Assembly: GCA_030695205.1 (NCBI GenBank)
Contig: JAUYTN010000018.1
Location: 103,589 to 167,588, forward strand
DNA: 64,000 nucleotides
Direction of reading: 5' to 3'
Source: Burkholderiaceae bacterium
Lineage (GTDB): Bacteria; Pseudomonadota; Gammaproteobacteria; Burkholderiales; Burkholderiaceae_C
Below are positions 16,425 through 24,833 of the stretch, piece after piece (positions within the stretch are counted from its first letter, which is position 1; each line of letters begins with the position of its first letter). The notes under the pieces are model-generated. The model made no database searches. It saw nothing but the letters and a program-made list of their open reading frames with translations, and was not told where the DNA came from. The position numbers were made by a program, and so were the translations under genes.

Positions 16425-17264
16425 CTAACTTTCATGATCCTGGTGATGCGCACTCTGCATCTCGTCGACGATGAGCACATCCAGATCAGGGCCTTGTTGG
16501 GTCAGCGTGTTGCGGTACACCGCGATGGACTGAGTCAGTTCCGCTTGTGTGAATACCGAGCTGGGCTCCTGGGTTTTGCCGGAGCCTGCCGTGCCTTGCA
16601 CCCGGATGATGCGGCTGGGGGCGTGGATGCGTGGCACCCAGGCCGCCAGGCCACCCGACAGGTGTTGGGTCCACGATTGCAGGTGACCAGCCAGGGCGGC
16701 CACGTCCACCTTGCACTGCAAGCGGTCCAACAGGAAGGCGCACGCCCGTTCGCGGATGGCTTGGGGCTGCCCAGACCCCAGGCGGCTGAGGATGGCTTTG
16801 GCCAAAGCCTGGCAGTCCGAGGCATCCAGCAGCCTGTCCCTGGGAAACCCAATGGTGGCGGCCTCGGTGCCCACGGTGATGTCGGGCAGCGCCAGAAAAT
16901 GCATGAGGCGGATGTCCAGTCCAGCCGACCGCAGCCGATGCTGGATACCGCCGAACTGCCACTTGATCTGGATGGAGACGTTGTGGGTGTCGTTGCCGTA
17001 GCGTTTGAAAAGACCCTCGGGGGTGAATTGCCACTCACCCGCCTTGATCTCCAGCAGGGCCACATCACCGCTTTGGTTGACCACCACCACATCGATTTCG
17101 CCATGGCTGTCACCCGTGGGGCTGGCCTGGGCCCAGTCCACGCTGTGAAACAGATCGAAAGTGTCCGGCAAGTCGGCGGCGAGTTGGCGCAGCACTTCGA
17201 CTTCGACGTGCTGGCCCGATGACATCACCTTGATGGTGTGCAACGGTGGGGTGACTTTGGCCAT
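16425..17264 (-). pseudogene. Truncated NERD nuclease-domain / P-loop ATPase protein
   Basis: The reading frame is 279 residues long. Residues about 15-130 look like a NERD nuclease-related domain: GEIDVVVVNQSGDVALLEIKAGEW gives the acidic D58, E72 and K74 pattern of a restriction-endonuclease-like fold. Residues 220-231 are a Walker A motif (RVQGTAGSGKT) as in the UvrD-like ATPases usually fused to NERD. Only about 33 residues separate it from a Walker B-like LIVDEMQ at 264-270, and the frame stops nine residues later. Related proteins have several hundred more residues of helicase. An internal deletion plus loss of the C-terminus is the simplest reading. It may still make a stable nuclease domain. 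It lies between the toxin pair and the MazG-PIN gene, all on the same strand. Confidence 0.6.
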
Positions 17265-17353
17265 GTTGTATTGACTCCCTTTGACAGCAGCAAGGCTACC
17301 GCAGCGGGCGGCGGCATCTTTGGAATGCAGTGCTGCTCAACCCTGCGCCTGGT

Positions 17354-18946
17354 TCAGGGGTAAGTGACAGCCCCGGATTCACTCAATGTGACGCGCCCGT
17401 CTGACAACAAGCTGCCCAGGATTTCTGAAATCAGCGGATCACCTTCTGGCACATCGAGCAAGGATTTCAGGGCACCCAGCAAGCGGGCTTTCTTGGCGGG
17501 CTTGTTGGCGGATTTCTGCATGCTGGCCCACACCAATGCCGTGCGCTGGGCCAACGTCATTTCAGCGGTCTTCTGCTTCTTGGACTTTTTGACCTTTGGG
17601 GCGTCTTGTGTGGCTGGGCTGGTTTTCTTGGTGGTGGGGGTGGGAGAGTCTGATGGCTTTGCGGCCTTGGCTGCCTTTGGTCCCTTGGGTGCAACAGGGG
17701 CCTTAGTGGCTTTGGGGTTTGTTGTGGTGGCGGCAGTGGTGGTTGCTGTGGCGGTGCCGGAGTGGACTGCCGGGGATACGAACGCTGTGGGTGGTTTGGG
17801 TTGGGGCTTTTGCTCGGCCTTTACTTTTGCTTTTGCTTTTTCCTTGGTCTTTTCGGGCGGAGCTTTCGGTGTTGCTATTGGGGCGGTTGTTGCTGCCACA
17901 GGCATCGCATGCGTGGCGGTCTGTTTCGCTGAGCCACCCTTGGCACCTGGCGCAGCGACTTGAGAGGTGGCCGTCGACTTCTTGTCCGGCACAGGCAGAG
18001 TGGATACAACGGTGGCCCACGACTTGGCGGCTTTCTTGGCTGCTGGTTTCTGGGTGGCATTTGTGACTGCTGTCCCAGACATCGCCTCTGAGGCGGTTGG
18101 TGGCTTGACTTCGGTCGGTGGCGCAGCCACTGCCTTCTTTGTCGTTGCCCCTACAGACTCCGGTGAAAGTGACGGCAAAGGTGCTGCAGTTTGTGCTGCT
18201 GGCACGGCCTTAGCCGACTTTGCAGCGGTGGATCTTTTCGCCGGGGGCTTGGGACTGGCAAAGCTGACCTGCTGGGCGGCGAACCCGAGGTCGACCGCGT
18301 GATCGAGCATGGGTCCGTACCCCTTGTCGTTGGAAATCACCACGATGGGGGCATCCGGGCTGCGCGAGGCGATGTACCCCATGTAAAACGACAAGTGGAA
18401 GTCCAAGGCGTTTTTGCCGGGGCGGGTGATGGGAATCAGCGTGGCGCGTTGGCCGAATGACGCGAAGTGGGTTTCCACCTTCTTTTGTTTTTGACCATGG
18501 AATACCCAGATGTCCGTGGCACCGGGGACCAATTCGCGAATGTCGCCCTCCTTGGGTTGGACGTTTTCCCAGTCGATGAGCACGTGGACGGGGGCGGGTG
18601 GTACGGCGCCTTTGCCTGCCGGGATCATGGAGTTGACCGGTGGGTACTTGGTCGCGTTTTTAACGAGCTTTCGACTCACGGCGTATTCCAGATCAAGTTG
18701 GCTGTGATCGGCCAACTGAAGCAGGTAGAGCAGGATGTCCGCCGCCTCTTCGCCGATGTGCTGCTGGGTCATGGCGTCGTGGTGCGCCACCTGCGACTGC
18801 TCCGGGGTCATCCACTGAAAAATCTCTTGCAGCTCAGCGGCCTCCACCATCAGCGCCATGGCCAGGTTCTTGGGGGTGTGAAACGGCTCCCAGTTGCGCT
18901 CGGCGGCAAATCGGCGCAGCGTCTGCTGCAGTGCTTGAATGTCCAT
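17354..18946 (-). CDS. MazG-like pyrophosphohydrolase fused to a PIN/NYN-like nuclease domain
   Basis: The frame encodes 530 residues from the ATG at 18946; homology to MazG-like enzymes starts at once. Residues 1-102 are an all-alpha NTP pyrophosphohydrolase of the dCTPase/RS21-C6 type, with E35xxE38 in MVEAAELQEIFQW and E67xxD70 in GEEAADILLYLLQLAD as metal ligands, ending KLVKNATKYP. Residues 118-230 are a PIN/NYN-like RNase domain: HVLIDWENVQP (D125), NALDFHLSFYMGY (D182) and VVISNDKGYGP (D207). Residues about 231-455 are a low-complexity Ala/Lys/Pro/Thr linker. The last 65 residues look like a small winged helix (ISEILGSLLSDGRVTLSESGAVTYP). Domain order and catalytic residues are seen; the biological role is not known. 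It could deplete nucleotides and cut RNA, for example in stress or phage defence. Confidence 0.82.
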   Translation of the reverse strand: MDIQALQQTLRRFAAERNWEPFHTPKNLAMALMVEAAELQEIFQWMTPEQSQVAHHDAMTQQHIGEEAADILLYLLQLADHSQLDLEYAVSRKLVKNATKYPPVNSMIPAGKGAVPPAPVHVLIDWENVQPKEGDIRELVPGATDIWVFHGQKQKKVETHFASFGQRATLIPITRPGKNALDFHLSFYMGYIASRSPDAPIVVISNDKGYGPMLDHAVDLGFAAQQVSFASPKPPAKRSTAAKSAKAVPAAQTAAPLPSLSPESVGATTKKAVAAPPTEVKPPTASEAMSGTAVTNATQKPAAKKAAKSWATVVSTLPVPDKKSTATSQVAAPGAKGGSAKQTATHAMPVAATTAPIATPKAPPEKTKEKAKAKVKAEQKPQPKPPTAFVSPAVHSGTATATTTAATTTNPKATKAPVAPKGPKAAKAAKPSDSPTPTTKKTSPATQDAPKVKKSKKQKTAEMTLAQRTALVWASMQKSANKPAKKARLLGALKSLLDVPEGDPLISEILGSLLSDGRVTLSESGAVTYP

Positions 18947-19088
18947 GCGGTGACTCCCTGTCTTTGTGGTGGTGTGCTGACTATTCTCCGCCCACCACAT
19001 CGGCACGTAGTCCTGACACGAACCTTGTTTTCCTGCCAATCGCCACGAGCTATTCCAGCGTCGTTATTCACCCCTCTTAGGACCTGCC

Positions 19089-20159
19089 ATGCCCAATCTC
19101 TTCTCCGAACTGCAAGTTGGATCGCTCACGCTGCCCAATCGAATCTTGATGGCACCACTGACCCGTACACGCGCAAGCGAAGGGCACCTGGCCAACGCAT
19201 TGATGGCCGAGCACTATGCCCAGCGCGCCAGCGGCGGCCTGCTGATCGCTGAGGCCACCATGGCGATGGAGGGCAACTCGGCATTCTGGAAGGAGCCCGG
19301 CATTTTTTCGCCTGCCTGCGTCGCAGGCTGGAAACTGGTGACCGACGCCGTGCATGCCAAGGGTGGCCGCATCTTTCTGCAGATCTGGCACGGCGGCCGC
19401 GCTTGCCACCCCGCCCTGAATGGTGGCGCACAACCCGTCAGTGCCAGTACCCTGCGCATCACCAACGAAGAAGTACATACGCCCCAGGGCAAACTACCTT
19501 ACACCGAGCCGCGCGCGCTGCGTGACGACGAATTGCCCGGCATCGTGGCTGGTTTCCGCCAGGCCGCTGTCTACGCCAAGGAGGCAGGCTTCGATGGCGT
19601 CGAAGTGCACGGTGCCAATGGATACCTGCTCGACCAGTTTCTGCGTGATGGTTCCAACCAACGCGAAGGCGCCTACGGCGGCAGCCGCGAGAACCGTGCG
19701 CGCCTCCTGTTCGAAGTCATCACCGCTGTCAGCGAGGTGTGGGGCAGTGACCGCGTCGGCCTGCGCCTGTCGCCAATCAACAGCTACAACGACATGCGCG
19801 ACAGCGATCCGGTCGGCCTCGTCACCTGGCTGGCAGAACGCCTCAACGACTTCAACCTCGCTTATCTGCACCTGATGCGCGCCGACTTCTTCCAGCAGCA
19901 GACTGGCGATGTCATGACGCCCGTGCGCGCTGTCTACAAGGGCGTGTTAATCGGCAACATGGGCTATACGCCAGACGAAGCCGACGAAGCCATCAGCAGT
20001 GGCAAGCTCGACGCCGTCGCATTCGGCACAGCCTTCCTCGCCAACCCAGACCTGCCTGCCCGCATCCAGGCCAAGGCGCCACTCAACGCCCCCAATCCCG
20101 CCACCTTCTACACCCCTGGTCCGGAGGGTTACACCGACTACCCCACGCTAGGCGCGTAA
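19089..20159 (+). CDS. nemA: Old Yellow Enzyme family ene-reductase (NemA-like)
   Basis: This 356-residue FMN-dependent cytoplasmic reductase uses NAD(P)H to reduce activated C=C bonds or nitro compounds. It is a full TIM barrel. The N-terminal LPNRILMAPLTRTRA binds FMN. QIWHGGR and VEVHGANGYLLDQFLRDGSNQR follow; the latter carries the substrate-activating His-Asn pair. RLSPIN and the C-terminal GNMGYTPDEADEAI and AFGTAFLANPDLP complete the phosphate-binding end. AGGA lies five bases before the ATG. It stands alone between the minus-strand MazG-PIN gene and a convergent sugar dehydrogenase gene. No NemR-type repressor is next to it. Confidence 0.92.
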   Translation: MPNLFSELQVGSLTLPNRILMAPLTRTRASEGHLANALMAEHYAQRASGGLLIAEATMAMEGNSAFWKEPGIFSPACVAGWKLVTDAVHAKGGRIFLQIWHGGRACHPALNGGAQPVSASTLRITNEEVHTPQGKLPYTEPRALRDDELPGIVAGFRQAAVYAKEAGFDGVEVHGANGYLLDQFLRDGSNQREGAYGGSRENRARLLFEVITAVSEVWGSDRVGLRLSPINSYNDMRDSDPVGLVTWLAERLNDFNLAYLHLMRADFFQQQTGDVMTPVRAVYKGVLIGNMGYTPDEADEAISSGKLDAVAFGTAFLANPDLPARIQAKAPLNAPNPATFYTPGPEGYTDYPTLGA

Positions 20160-20181
20160 AACCGCGGTCAGCCGACTTCTG

Positions 20182-21288
20182 TCATGGTGATGCCGGCACC
20201 ACACGCAGCACCCGACCGTTCGGGCTGTCGGTGAGCAGGTAGATTGCGCCATCCGGCCCGGCTCGCACATCGCGGATGCGTTCACCGATCTCCTGAAACA
20301 AGACCTCCTGCTGCCCGGGAACACCCTTGACCAGGGGCACGCGCCGCACGCTGCGTTCTGCCAGCGCCGCGACAAACAAGCTGCCACGCCATGCGGGAAA
20401 CAACGCACCGTCGTACCAGGCCAATCCGGCCGGTGCGATGGATGGCGTCCATTCCAACAGTGGCGGCTGGATGCCGGGCAGGCTGCGGTAGGGCGTGATT
20501 CGGGCGTAGGTGTAGTCAATGCCGCCGGTGGTGATGGGCCAGCCGTAGTTGGCGCCTGGCTCAATACGGTTGAGTTCATCGCCACCCCGCGCACCGTGCT
20601 CGTGGGCATATGGCACACCATTCACAACCACAATGCCCTGCGGATTGCGGTGCCCGAAGGTGTAGATTTCAGCCAAGGCGTCCTTGCGGGTCACGAACGG
20701 GTTGTCAGTCGGCACGCTGCCATCCGATTGGACGCGCATGAACTTGCCCAGGTGGGTGTGCAGCCGCTGCGCATCGGTGCGCTCCAGGTTGCCGTCTCCC
20801 ATGCCGAACAGCAAGGTTCCATCTGCCAACCATGCCATGCGGCCACCGAAATGCTGGGTGTCGGTCTTGGCGGGCTGGGACGTGAAAATGGTTTGCACCG
20901 CCTGCAATTGACGGCCATCGAAGCGGGCACTCACCACACGCAAGTGGTTGGCCTCTGGGCTGCCGTGCGCAAACGACAGCATCAGCCGACCAGTTTGCGC
21001 GAAATCCGGGGCCAGCAACACGTCAAACAGACCGGCTTGTCCGCGTGCCAGCACCGGCGGCACACCGGCCACGGGCTCAGCACGCAACTGCAGTTGGCCG
21101 TTGGCACCGGGTTCGATCAGGCGCAGTTGACCGATGCGTTCAGTCACCAGCATTCGGCCGCCTGGCAGGAAGGCGATCGACCAGGGGTGAACCAATCCCG
21201 TGGCCACCGCCTCAACCCGGTAGCCTCCCGCCTGGGCTGCTGTGGCCATGGCCAGCAGACCGAACAGAAGTGCGAGCACGTATTTCAT
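20182..21288 (-). CDS. Secreted PQQ-dependent aldose sugar dehydrogenase (YliI/Asd type)
   Basis: This 368-residue periplasmic beta-propeller protein has a signal peptide at residues 1-22 with cleavage after AQA. The family motifs are in order: GLVHPWSIAFLPGGRMLVTER, GQAGLFDVLLAPDF, HFGGRMAWLADGTLLFGMGDG, YTFGHRNPQGI, EHGARGGDELNRIEPGANYGWP, and RIRDVRAGPDGAIYLLTDSPNGRVLRV. His, Gln/Arg and Gly positions that hold PQQ and calcium in soluble aldose dehydrogenases are present. It probably oxidises sugars in the periplasm and passes electrons to the respiratory chain. The start at 21288 is only one base from the start of the divergent membrane protein gene. Confidence 0.9.
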   Translation of the reverse strand: MKYVLALLFGLLAMATAAQAGGYRVEAVATGLVHPWSIAFLPGGRMLVTERIGQLRLIEPGANGQLQLRAEPVAGVPPVLARGQAGLFDVLLAPDFAQTGRLMLSFAHGSPEANHLRVVSARFDGRQLQAVQTIFTSQPAKTDTQHFGGRMAWLADGTLLFGMGDGNLERTDAQRLHTHLGKFMRVQSDGSVPTDNPFVTRKDALAEIYTFGHRNPQGIVVVNGVPYAHEHGARGGDELNRIEPGANYGWPITTGGIDYTYARITPYRSLPGIQPPLLEWTPSIAPAGLAWYDGALFPAWRGSLFVAALAERSVRRVPLVKGVPGQQEVLFQEIGERIRDVRAGPDGAIYLLTDSPNGRVLRVVPASP

Positions 21289-21301
21289 AATGACCATTAT
21301 G
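21286..21301. promoter_or_regulatory. Perfect palindrome over two divergent start codons
   Basis: CATAATG and CATTATG are exact reverse complements separated by AC. The palindrome contains the ATG of the sugar dehydrogenase (minus, 21288) and both candidate ATGs of the membrane protein (plus, 21290 and 21299). It could be an operator or only a consequence of facing start codons; no regulator gene is adjacent. Confidence 0.4.
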
Positions 21302-21838
21302 AGAGCCCGCCCCGCAAATGATTCCCCCGGCCCTCGTTGGACGAGGCACCTCGCGCCGCTGCTGCTTGCTTGGGTGTTGGCTGCGGCTTGGGGATCGGTG
21401 GTCCAAACACAATGGAACCTGCAGGCGCTGGTGGGCCTGGGCGTGGACATCCCCGTCGCCGAGCGAGCCCGAATGACCTGGCAAGACCTGATCGGTTTTG
21501 CGCCGGTTTATGGAGGCATCCTGGCCGCAGGCTGGCTGATAGCCCTGCCCGTGGCAGCCTTCCTGGCCCGCCGCTGGCCTGGCGGGCGCTTCGCCCTGTT
21601 GGCTGCAGCAGCTGGGTTGGGCATGGTGGCGGCGGTGCGCACCGTCGATGCGGTGGCACCCCTGCCGGTGTTTATCGATGCCACACGGCACCTGCCTGGC
21701 CTATTGGCGATGATGGCCGGTGCTGTGATCGCCGGTTTGGTGTACGCCAGGCTCACACAACACCGCGGACAGTACCCTCAACAACAATACCAACAGACGG
21801 CAAGTCAACCGGACAAGCGCAAGCCACACAAACCATGA
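21290..21838 (+). CDS. Four-helix inner-membrane protein of unknown function
   Basis: The protein has 182 residues, or 179 if the second ATG at 21299 is used. Four hydrophobic segments are clear: LAPLLLAWVLAAAWGSVVQT, FAPVYGGILAAGWLIALPVAAFL, FALLAAAAGLGMVAAVRTV and LPGLLAMMAGAVIAGLVYARL. The loop between helices 1 and 2 keeps NLQALVGLGVDIP. A polar Gln-rich tail ends the protein. I recall small proteins of this type next to PQQ sugar dehydrogenase genes in other proteobacteria, so a role with the divergent enzyme is likely but not shown. The stop codon overlaps the next ATG (ATGA). Confidence 0.72.
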   Translation: MTIMRARPANDSPGPRWTRHLAPLLLAWVLAAAWGSVVQTQWNLQALVGLGVDIPVAERARMTWQDLIGFAPVYGGILAAGWLIALPVAAFLARRWPGGRFALLAAAAGLGMVAAVRTVDAVAPLPVFIDATRHLPGLLAMMAGAVIAGLVYARLTQHRGQYPQQQYQQTASQPDKRKPHKP

Positions 21839-22074
21839 AAACCATTGACGAGATGCTGCACCTGGCTTTGCTGACACCGGATCAGCACAACCAAGTCAGC
21901 GCCTGGATCGCGCAGGCGGATTCGCCTGAAGAAATTCTGAAAATGCCACCCGCTCTGTGGCGGGCAATCGAGCGCGCCAGCGAGGTCATGGGCATAGACG
22001 ATGACCTGTTGCGCCCGCCTGCGCTCGACGCCGATGGCGTCCATTGCACAAGCGTGGCACACACAAGGCACTGA
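21835..22074 (+). CDS. Small hypothetical protein, coupled to the membrane protein
   Basis: This 79-residue cytoplasmic protein starts in an ATGA overlap with the gene before it, so translation is coupled. It is acidic and helical (MLHLALLTPDQHNQVSAWIAQADSPEEILKMPPALWRAIERASEVMGID). There is no domain I recognise. The overlap and the gene-like composition support it as real. Confidence 0.6.
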   Translation: MKTIDEMLHLALLTPDQHNQVSAWIAQADSPEEILKMPPALWRAIERASEVMGIDDDLLRPPALDADGVHCTSVAHTRH

Positions 22075-22193
22075 ACAAGACGGGGAAAATGAACTGACCA
22101 TGGGCTCGTTTAAGGCACATGACCCGGAATGACCGTTGGTCTTTTTGAAAACCAACCTTGATTTATCAAAAATCAGAGCGAACTATTGAATAC

Positions 22194-22269
22194 TGGTGCG
22201 GCTGGCGGGGATCGAACCCACGACCCTTGGCTTCGGAGGCCAATACTCTATCCACTGAGCTACAGCCGC
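22194..22269 (-). tRNA. tRNA-Arg (anticodon CCG)
   Basis: The 76-base gene has a full cloverleaf: acceptor GCGGCTG paired with CAGCCGC, D-arm AGCTCAGTGG, anticodon loop CTCCGAA giving anticodon CCG (codon CGG), T-arm GGGTTCGATCC and an encoded CCA end at 22194-22196. It lies between a rightward small gene and the convergent end of a LysR gene. No integrase or island is attached to it. Confidence 0.96.
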
Positions 22270-22332
22270 AACTCCAAAAAACTTCACCGCTCGCCTTGCC
22301 ACCTGCGAGCGGGGTTGGAGTTTAACCTGTGT

Positions 22333-23283
22333 TCAAGTGATGTCCGTGTGCGCGGCAGGGTGAGTGGCTGACAGGCAGCGCTGAAACATCCGCGTCGCGC
22401 GGGTGGGCTCGGGAGACTGGCGCACGATGGCCGAAAAATGGCAGCGGTAGTTCAGCAGCTCGGGGCACACAGCTCGCATGCGTCCGTCCTGGACAAAGCC
22501 TTGGGCGTAGTGGTCAGGTAAAAAGCCCAAAAAATGACCAGACAACACCAACGTCGCGACCGACTCCTGGTCGTAAGCGGTGGCGCTGCGCCGCAAGCGC
22601 TCCCGGTGGGTGACCTCCATGTTGGGGGAGTGGTAGCCCAGGCCGGCAAACCCGTAGCCCCGCACATCCGACCACTGCAGCGTGGTCAATGCGCGGTCAA
22701 ACAGCGGATGGCCCTTTGCGCAGTACACCTGCATGGTCTCGCCAAAGAGCTCCTGGTAGGCCAAGCTGTCGCTGCGCCTGTGTTCTGGAATGATGCCCAA
22801 CTGGTAGGTACCTTCCATCACGCCGCGCTCGATGGCCTGTATGGTTCCGACGTGCAAGTTCAGAGTCACATCCGGCGCCTGCTGGTGGAAAGCACCCACG
22901 GCCTGGGCGATGCGCGCCTCTGGATTGCTGGCGGTTTTGTCAAACACCGCCACATGGATGGCTCCGCCAAGGCGGTGGTGCAGATCGTCCACACTCGCAC
23001 GAAAACTTTCGGTGGCCAGCAGCAGCTGCCGGGTCTCGGCGTATATGCGCTCGCCTTCCGGCGTCACGGCAAAGCCACCGCGTCCGCGGCGACACAGGGT
23101 CAGCCCCAGGCGAACCTCCAGATCCTTGACATGGCGGCTGATGGTGGAGGTGCTGATGTTCAGCTCCAACTCGGCCGCCGACATGCCGCCACAGTTGACC
23201 ACCGCCTGAAACACCCGCAACAGGCGGATATCGGCATCGCTGAGTTGGCCCAGGACGGCACGGCTTTTTTGAGGGTGGTTCAT
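22333..23283 (-). CDS. LysR family regulator, probably of the divergent beta-alanine operon
   Basis: The protein has 316 residues. The winged helix-turn-helix is at about residues 20-75 (LRVFQAVVNCGGMSAAELELNISTSTISRHVKDLEVRLGLTLCRRGRGGFAVTPEG). The periplasmic-binding-protein-like effector domain occupies the rest. It is divergent from an omega-amino acid aminotransferase gene, with 116 bases between the starts, the classic LysR arrangement. A palindrome in that gap (23305-23322) fits a T-N11-A box. Direct control of the aminotransferase operon is inferred, with an amino acid or semialdehyde as probable effector. Confidence 0.9.
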   Translation of the reverse strand: MNHPQKSRAVLGQLSDADIRLLRVFQAVVNCGGMSAAELELNISTSTISRHVKDLEVRLGLTLCRRGRGGFAVTPEGERIYAETRQLLLATESFRASVDDLHHRLGGAIHVAVFDKTASNPEARIAQAVGAFHQQAPDVTLNLHVGTIQAIERGVMEGTYQLGIIPEHRRSDSLAYQELFGETMQVYCAKGHPLFDRALTTLQWSDVRGYGFAGLGYHSPNMEVTHRERLRRSATAYDQESVATLVLSGHFLGFLPDHYAQGFVQDGRMRAVCPELLNYRCHFSAIVRQSPEPTRATRMFQRCLSATHPAAHTDIT

Positions 23284-23304
23284 GGATGGGATGGTTGCGG
23301 CTTC

Positions 23305-23322
23305 ATGCAACCAAGGGTGCAT
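23305..23322. promoter_or_regulatory. Probable LysR operator in the divergent promoter region
   Basis: ATGCA and TGCAT are perfect inverted arms around eight bases, which fits the T-N11-A pattern of LysR binding sites. It lies 22 bases from the LysR start and about 78 bases before the aminotransferase start, the usual position of an activation site. Confidence 0.5.
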
Positions 23323-23399
23323 ATGTTTCACTGTTTGCCATGCGATTTTGGCCCAACAATCCAACCCATCGCAATTCTCTGACGACACAGGTGGTTCAC

Positions 23400-24785
23400 A
23401 TGGACATGACCGACAGCCAGCACATACACACGCCGCAGTCACGCCCCCGCACCGATGCGGCCTGGCTGCAAGCCCACTGGATGCCCTACACCGGCAACCG
23501 GGATTTCAAAGCACACCCGCGCATCATCACTGGGGCCAAGGGCGCGTACTTCACCGACATGGATGGTCGGCAGATTTTCGATGGCCTCTCTGGCCTGTGG
23601 TGCACCGGGCTGGGACACGGGCGCGACGAGCTGACGCAGGCCGTGTCCCGCCAGATGGCAACGCTGGACTACTCGCCCGCCTTTCAGTTTGGGCACCCGC
23701 TGTCCTTCGAACTGGCCAACCGGGTGGTGGAACGCATGCCAGAGGGCTTGAACCGGGTGTTTTTTACTGGCTCGGGCTCCGAGTCAGCCGACACCTCCTT
23801 GAAAATGGCCCGTGCCTACTGGCGGGCCAAGGGTCAGGCCAGCAAGACGCGGCTGATTGGCCGGGTCAAGGGCTACCACGGGGTGAACTTTGGTGGAATT
23901 TCGGTGGGCGGCATTGTTGCCAACCGCAAACTGTTCGGCCAGGGCGTCGAGGCCGACCACTTGCCCCACACCCAACCCCCAGCGGGTTCCTTCTTCAAGG
24001 GTATGCCACCGGCTGAGGCACAGGCCAACGGCTGGCAAGGGGCCGCATTGGCCGATGAGCTGCTCAACCTAATCAACCTGCACGACGCCAGCAACATTGC
24101 CGCCGTGATCGTAGAGCCGTTTTCGGGGTCGGCAGGTGTCGTCATTCCTCCGGTCGGTTACCTGCAGCGTTTGCGCGAGATTTGCACCGCCCACCATATC
24201 CTGCTGATTTTTGACGAGGTCATTTCCGGCTTTGGCCGCAGCGGTGCCTGGACAGGGGCCGAGGCGTTTGGCGTGACGCCCGACATCCTGAACTTTGCCA
24301 AGCAAGTGACCAACGGTGTGCAGCCACTCGGTGGTGTCGTGGTCAAGCAAGAGATTTACGACACCTTCATGGCGGCGGGAGGCCCCGACTACATGCTGGA
24401 GTTCCCGCATGGCTACACCTACTCGGCCCACCCGGTAGCTTGCGCCGCTGGCGTGGCCTGCATGGATCTGCTGGCACAGGAGGACGCTCCGCAACGCGTG
24501 CGGGAGTTGGCTCCCCACCTGGAGTCAGCCGTTCACGGTCTGCGGGGGGCACCGCATGTGGCCGACATCCGCAACTTTGGCCTGGCGGCGGGCATTACCT
24601 TGGCACCTGTACCCGGCGAGCCCGCCAAACGCCCCTACGAAGTGGCCATGGCCATGCTGGCCAAGGGCTACTACGTGCGCTACGGCGGCGACACCATCCA
24701 ACTGGCCCCACCCTTCATCAGCACCCCAGCGCAGATCGACAGCCTGGTCAGCGCCTTGGGCGACACCCTGAACGAGGTTGCCTGA
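23400..24785 (+). CDS. bauA: Omega-amino acid (beta-alanine)-pyruvate aminotransferase
   Basis: This 461-residue class III PLP aminotransferase should move the amino group of beta-alanine or similar omega-amines to pyruvate, giving malonate semialdehyde and alanine. Diagnostic stretches are HWMPYTGNRDFKAHPRII near the N-terminus, FFTGSGSESADTSLKMARAYW, GRVKGYHGVNFGG, LLIFDEVISGFGRSG (the PLP aspartate) and LNFAKQVTNGVQPLGG (the Schiff-base lysine). The ATG at 23400 was preferred to an upstream in-frame start because it follows the promoter region and begins the family sequence. Downstream are a PaiB-like gene and mmsA, which would convert the product to acetyl-CoA. Confidence 0.88.
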   Translation: MDMTDSQHIHTPQSRPRTDAAWLQAHWMPYTGNRDFKAHPRIITGAKGAYFTDMDGRQIFDGLSGLWCTGLGHGRDELTQAVSRQMATLDYSPAFQFGHPLSFELANRVVERMPEGLNRVFFTGSGSESADTSLKMARAYWRAKGQASKTRLIGRVKGYHGVNFGGISVGGIVANRKLFGQGVEADHLPHTQPPAGSFFKGMPPAEAQANGWQGAALADELLNLINLHDASNIAAVIVEPFSGSAGVVIPPVGYLQRLREICTAHHILLIFDEVISGFGRSGAWTGAEAFGVTPDILNFAKQVTNGVQPLGGVVVKQEIYDTFMAAGGPDYMLEFPHGYTYSAHPVACAAGVACMDLLAQEDAPQRVRELAPHLESAVHGLRGAPHVADIRNFGLAAGITLAPVPGEPAKRPYEVAMAMLAKGYYVRYGGDTIQLAPPFISTPAQIDSLVSALGDTLNEVA

Positions 24786-24833
24786 GGGACCCTAGCCGCG
24801 CCACCAGCCCTACCCCACCCGCAGACAGCTCCC

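Noticed and set aside
18467..19252. 261-codon plus-strand ORF spanning the 5' ends of the MazG-PIN and nemA genes
   Set aside because: It overlaps two well-supported genes, in one case in another frame of the same strand, and has no domain-like content.
22141..22193. Small AT-rich inverted repeat downstream of tRNA-Arg as a terminator
   Set aside because: TTGAT and ATCAA can pair but there is no T-run in the right place on the minus strand.
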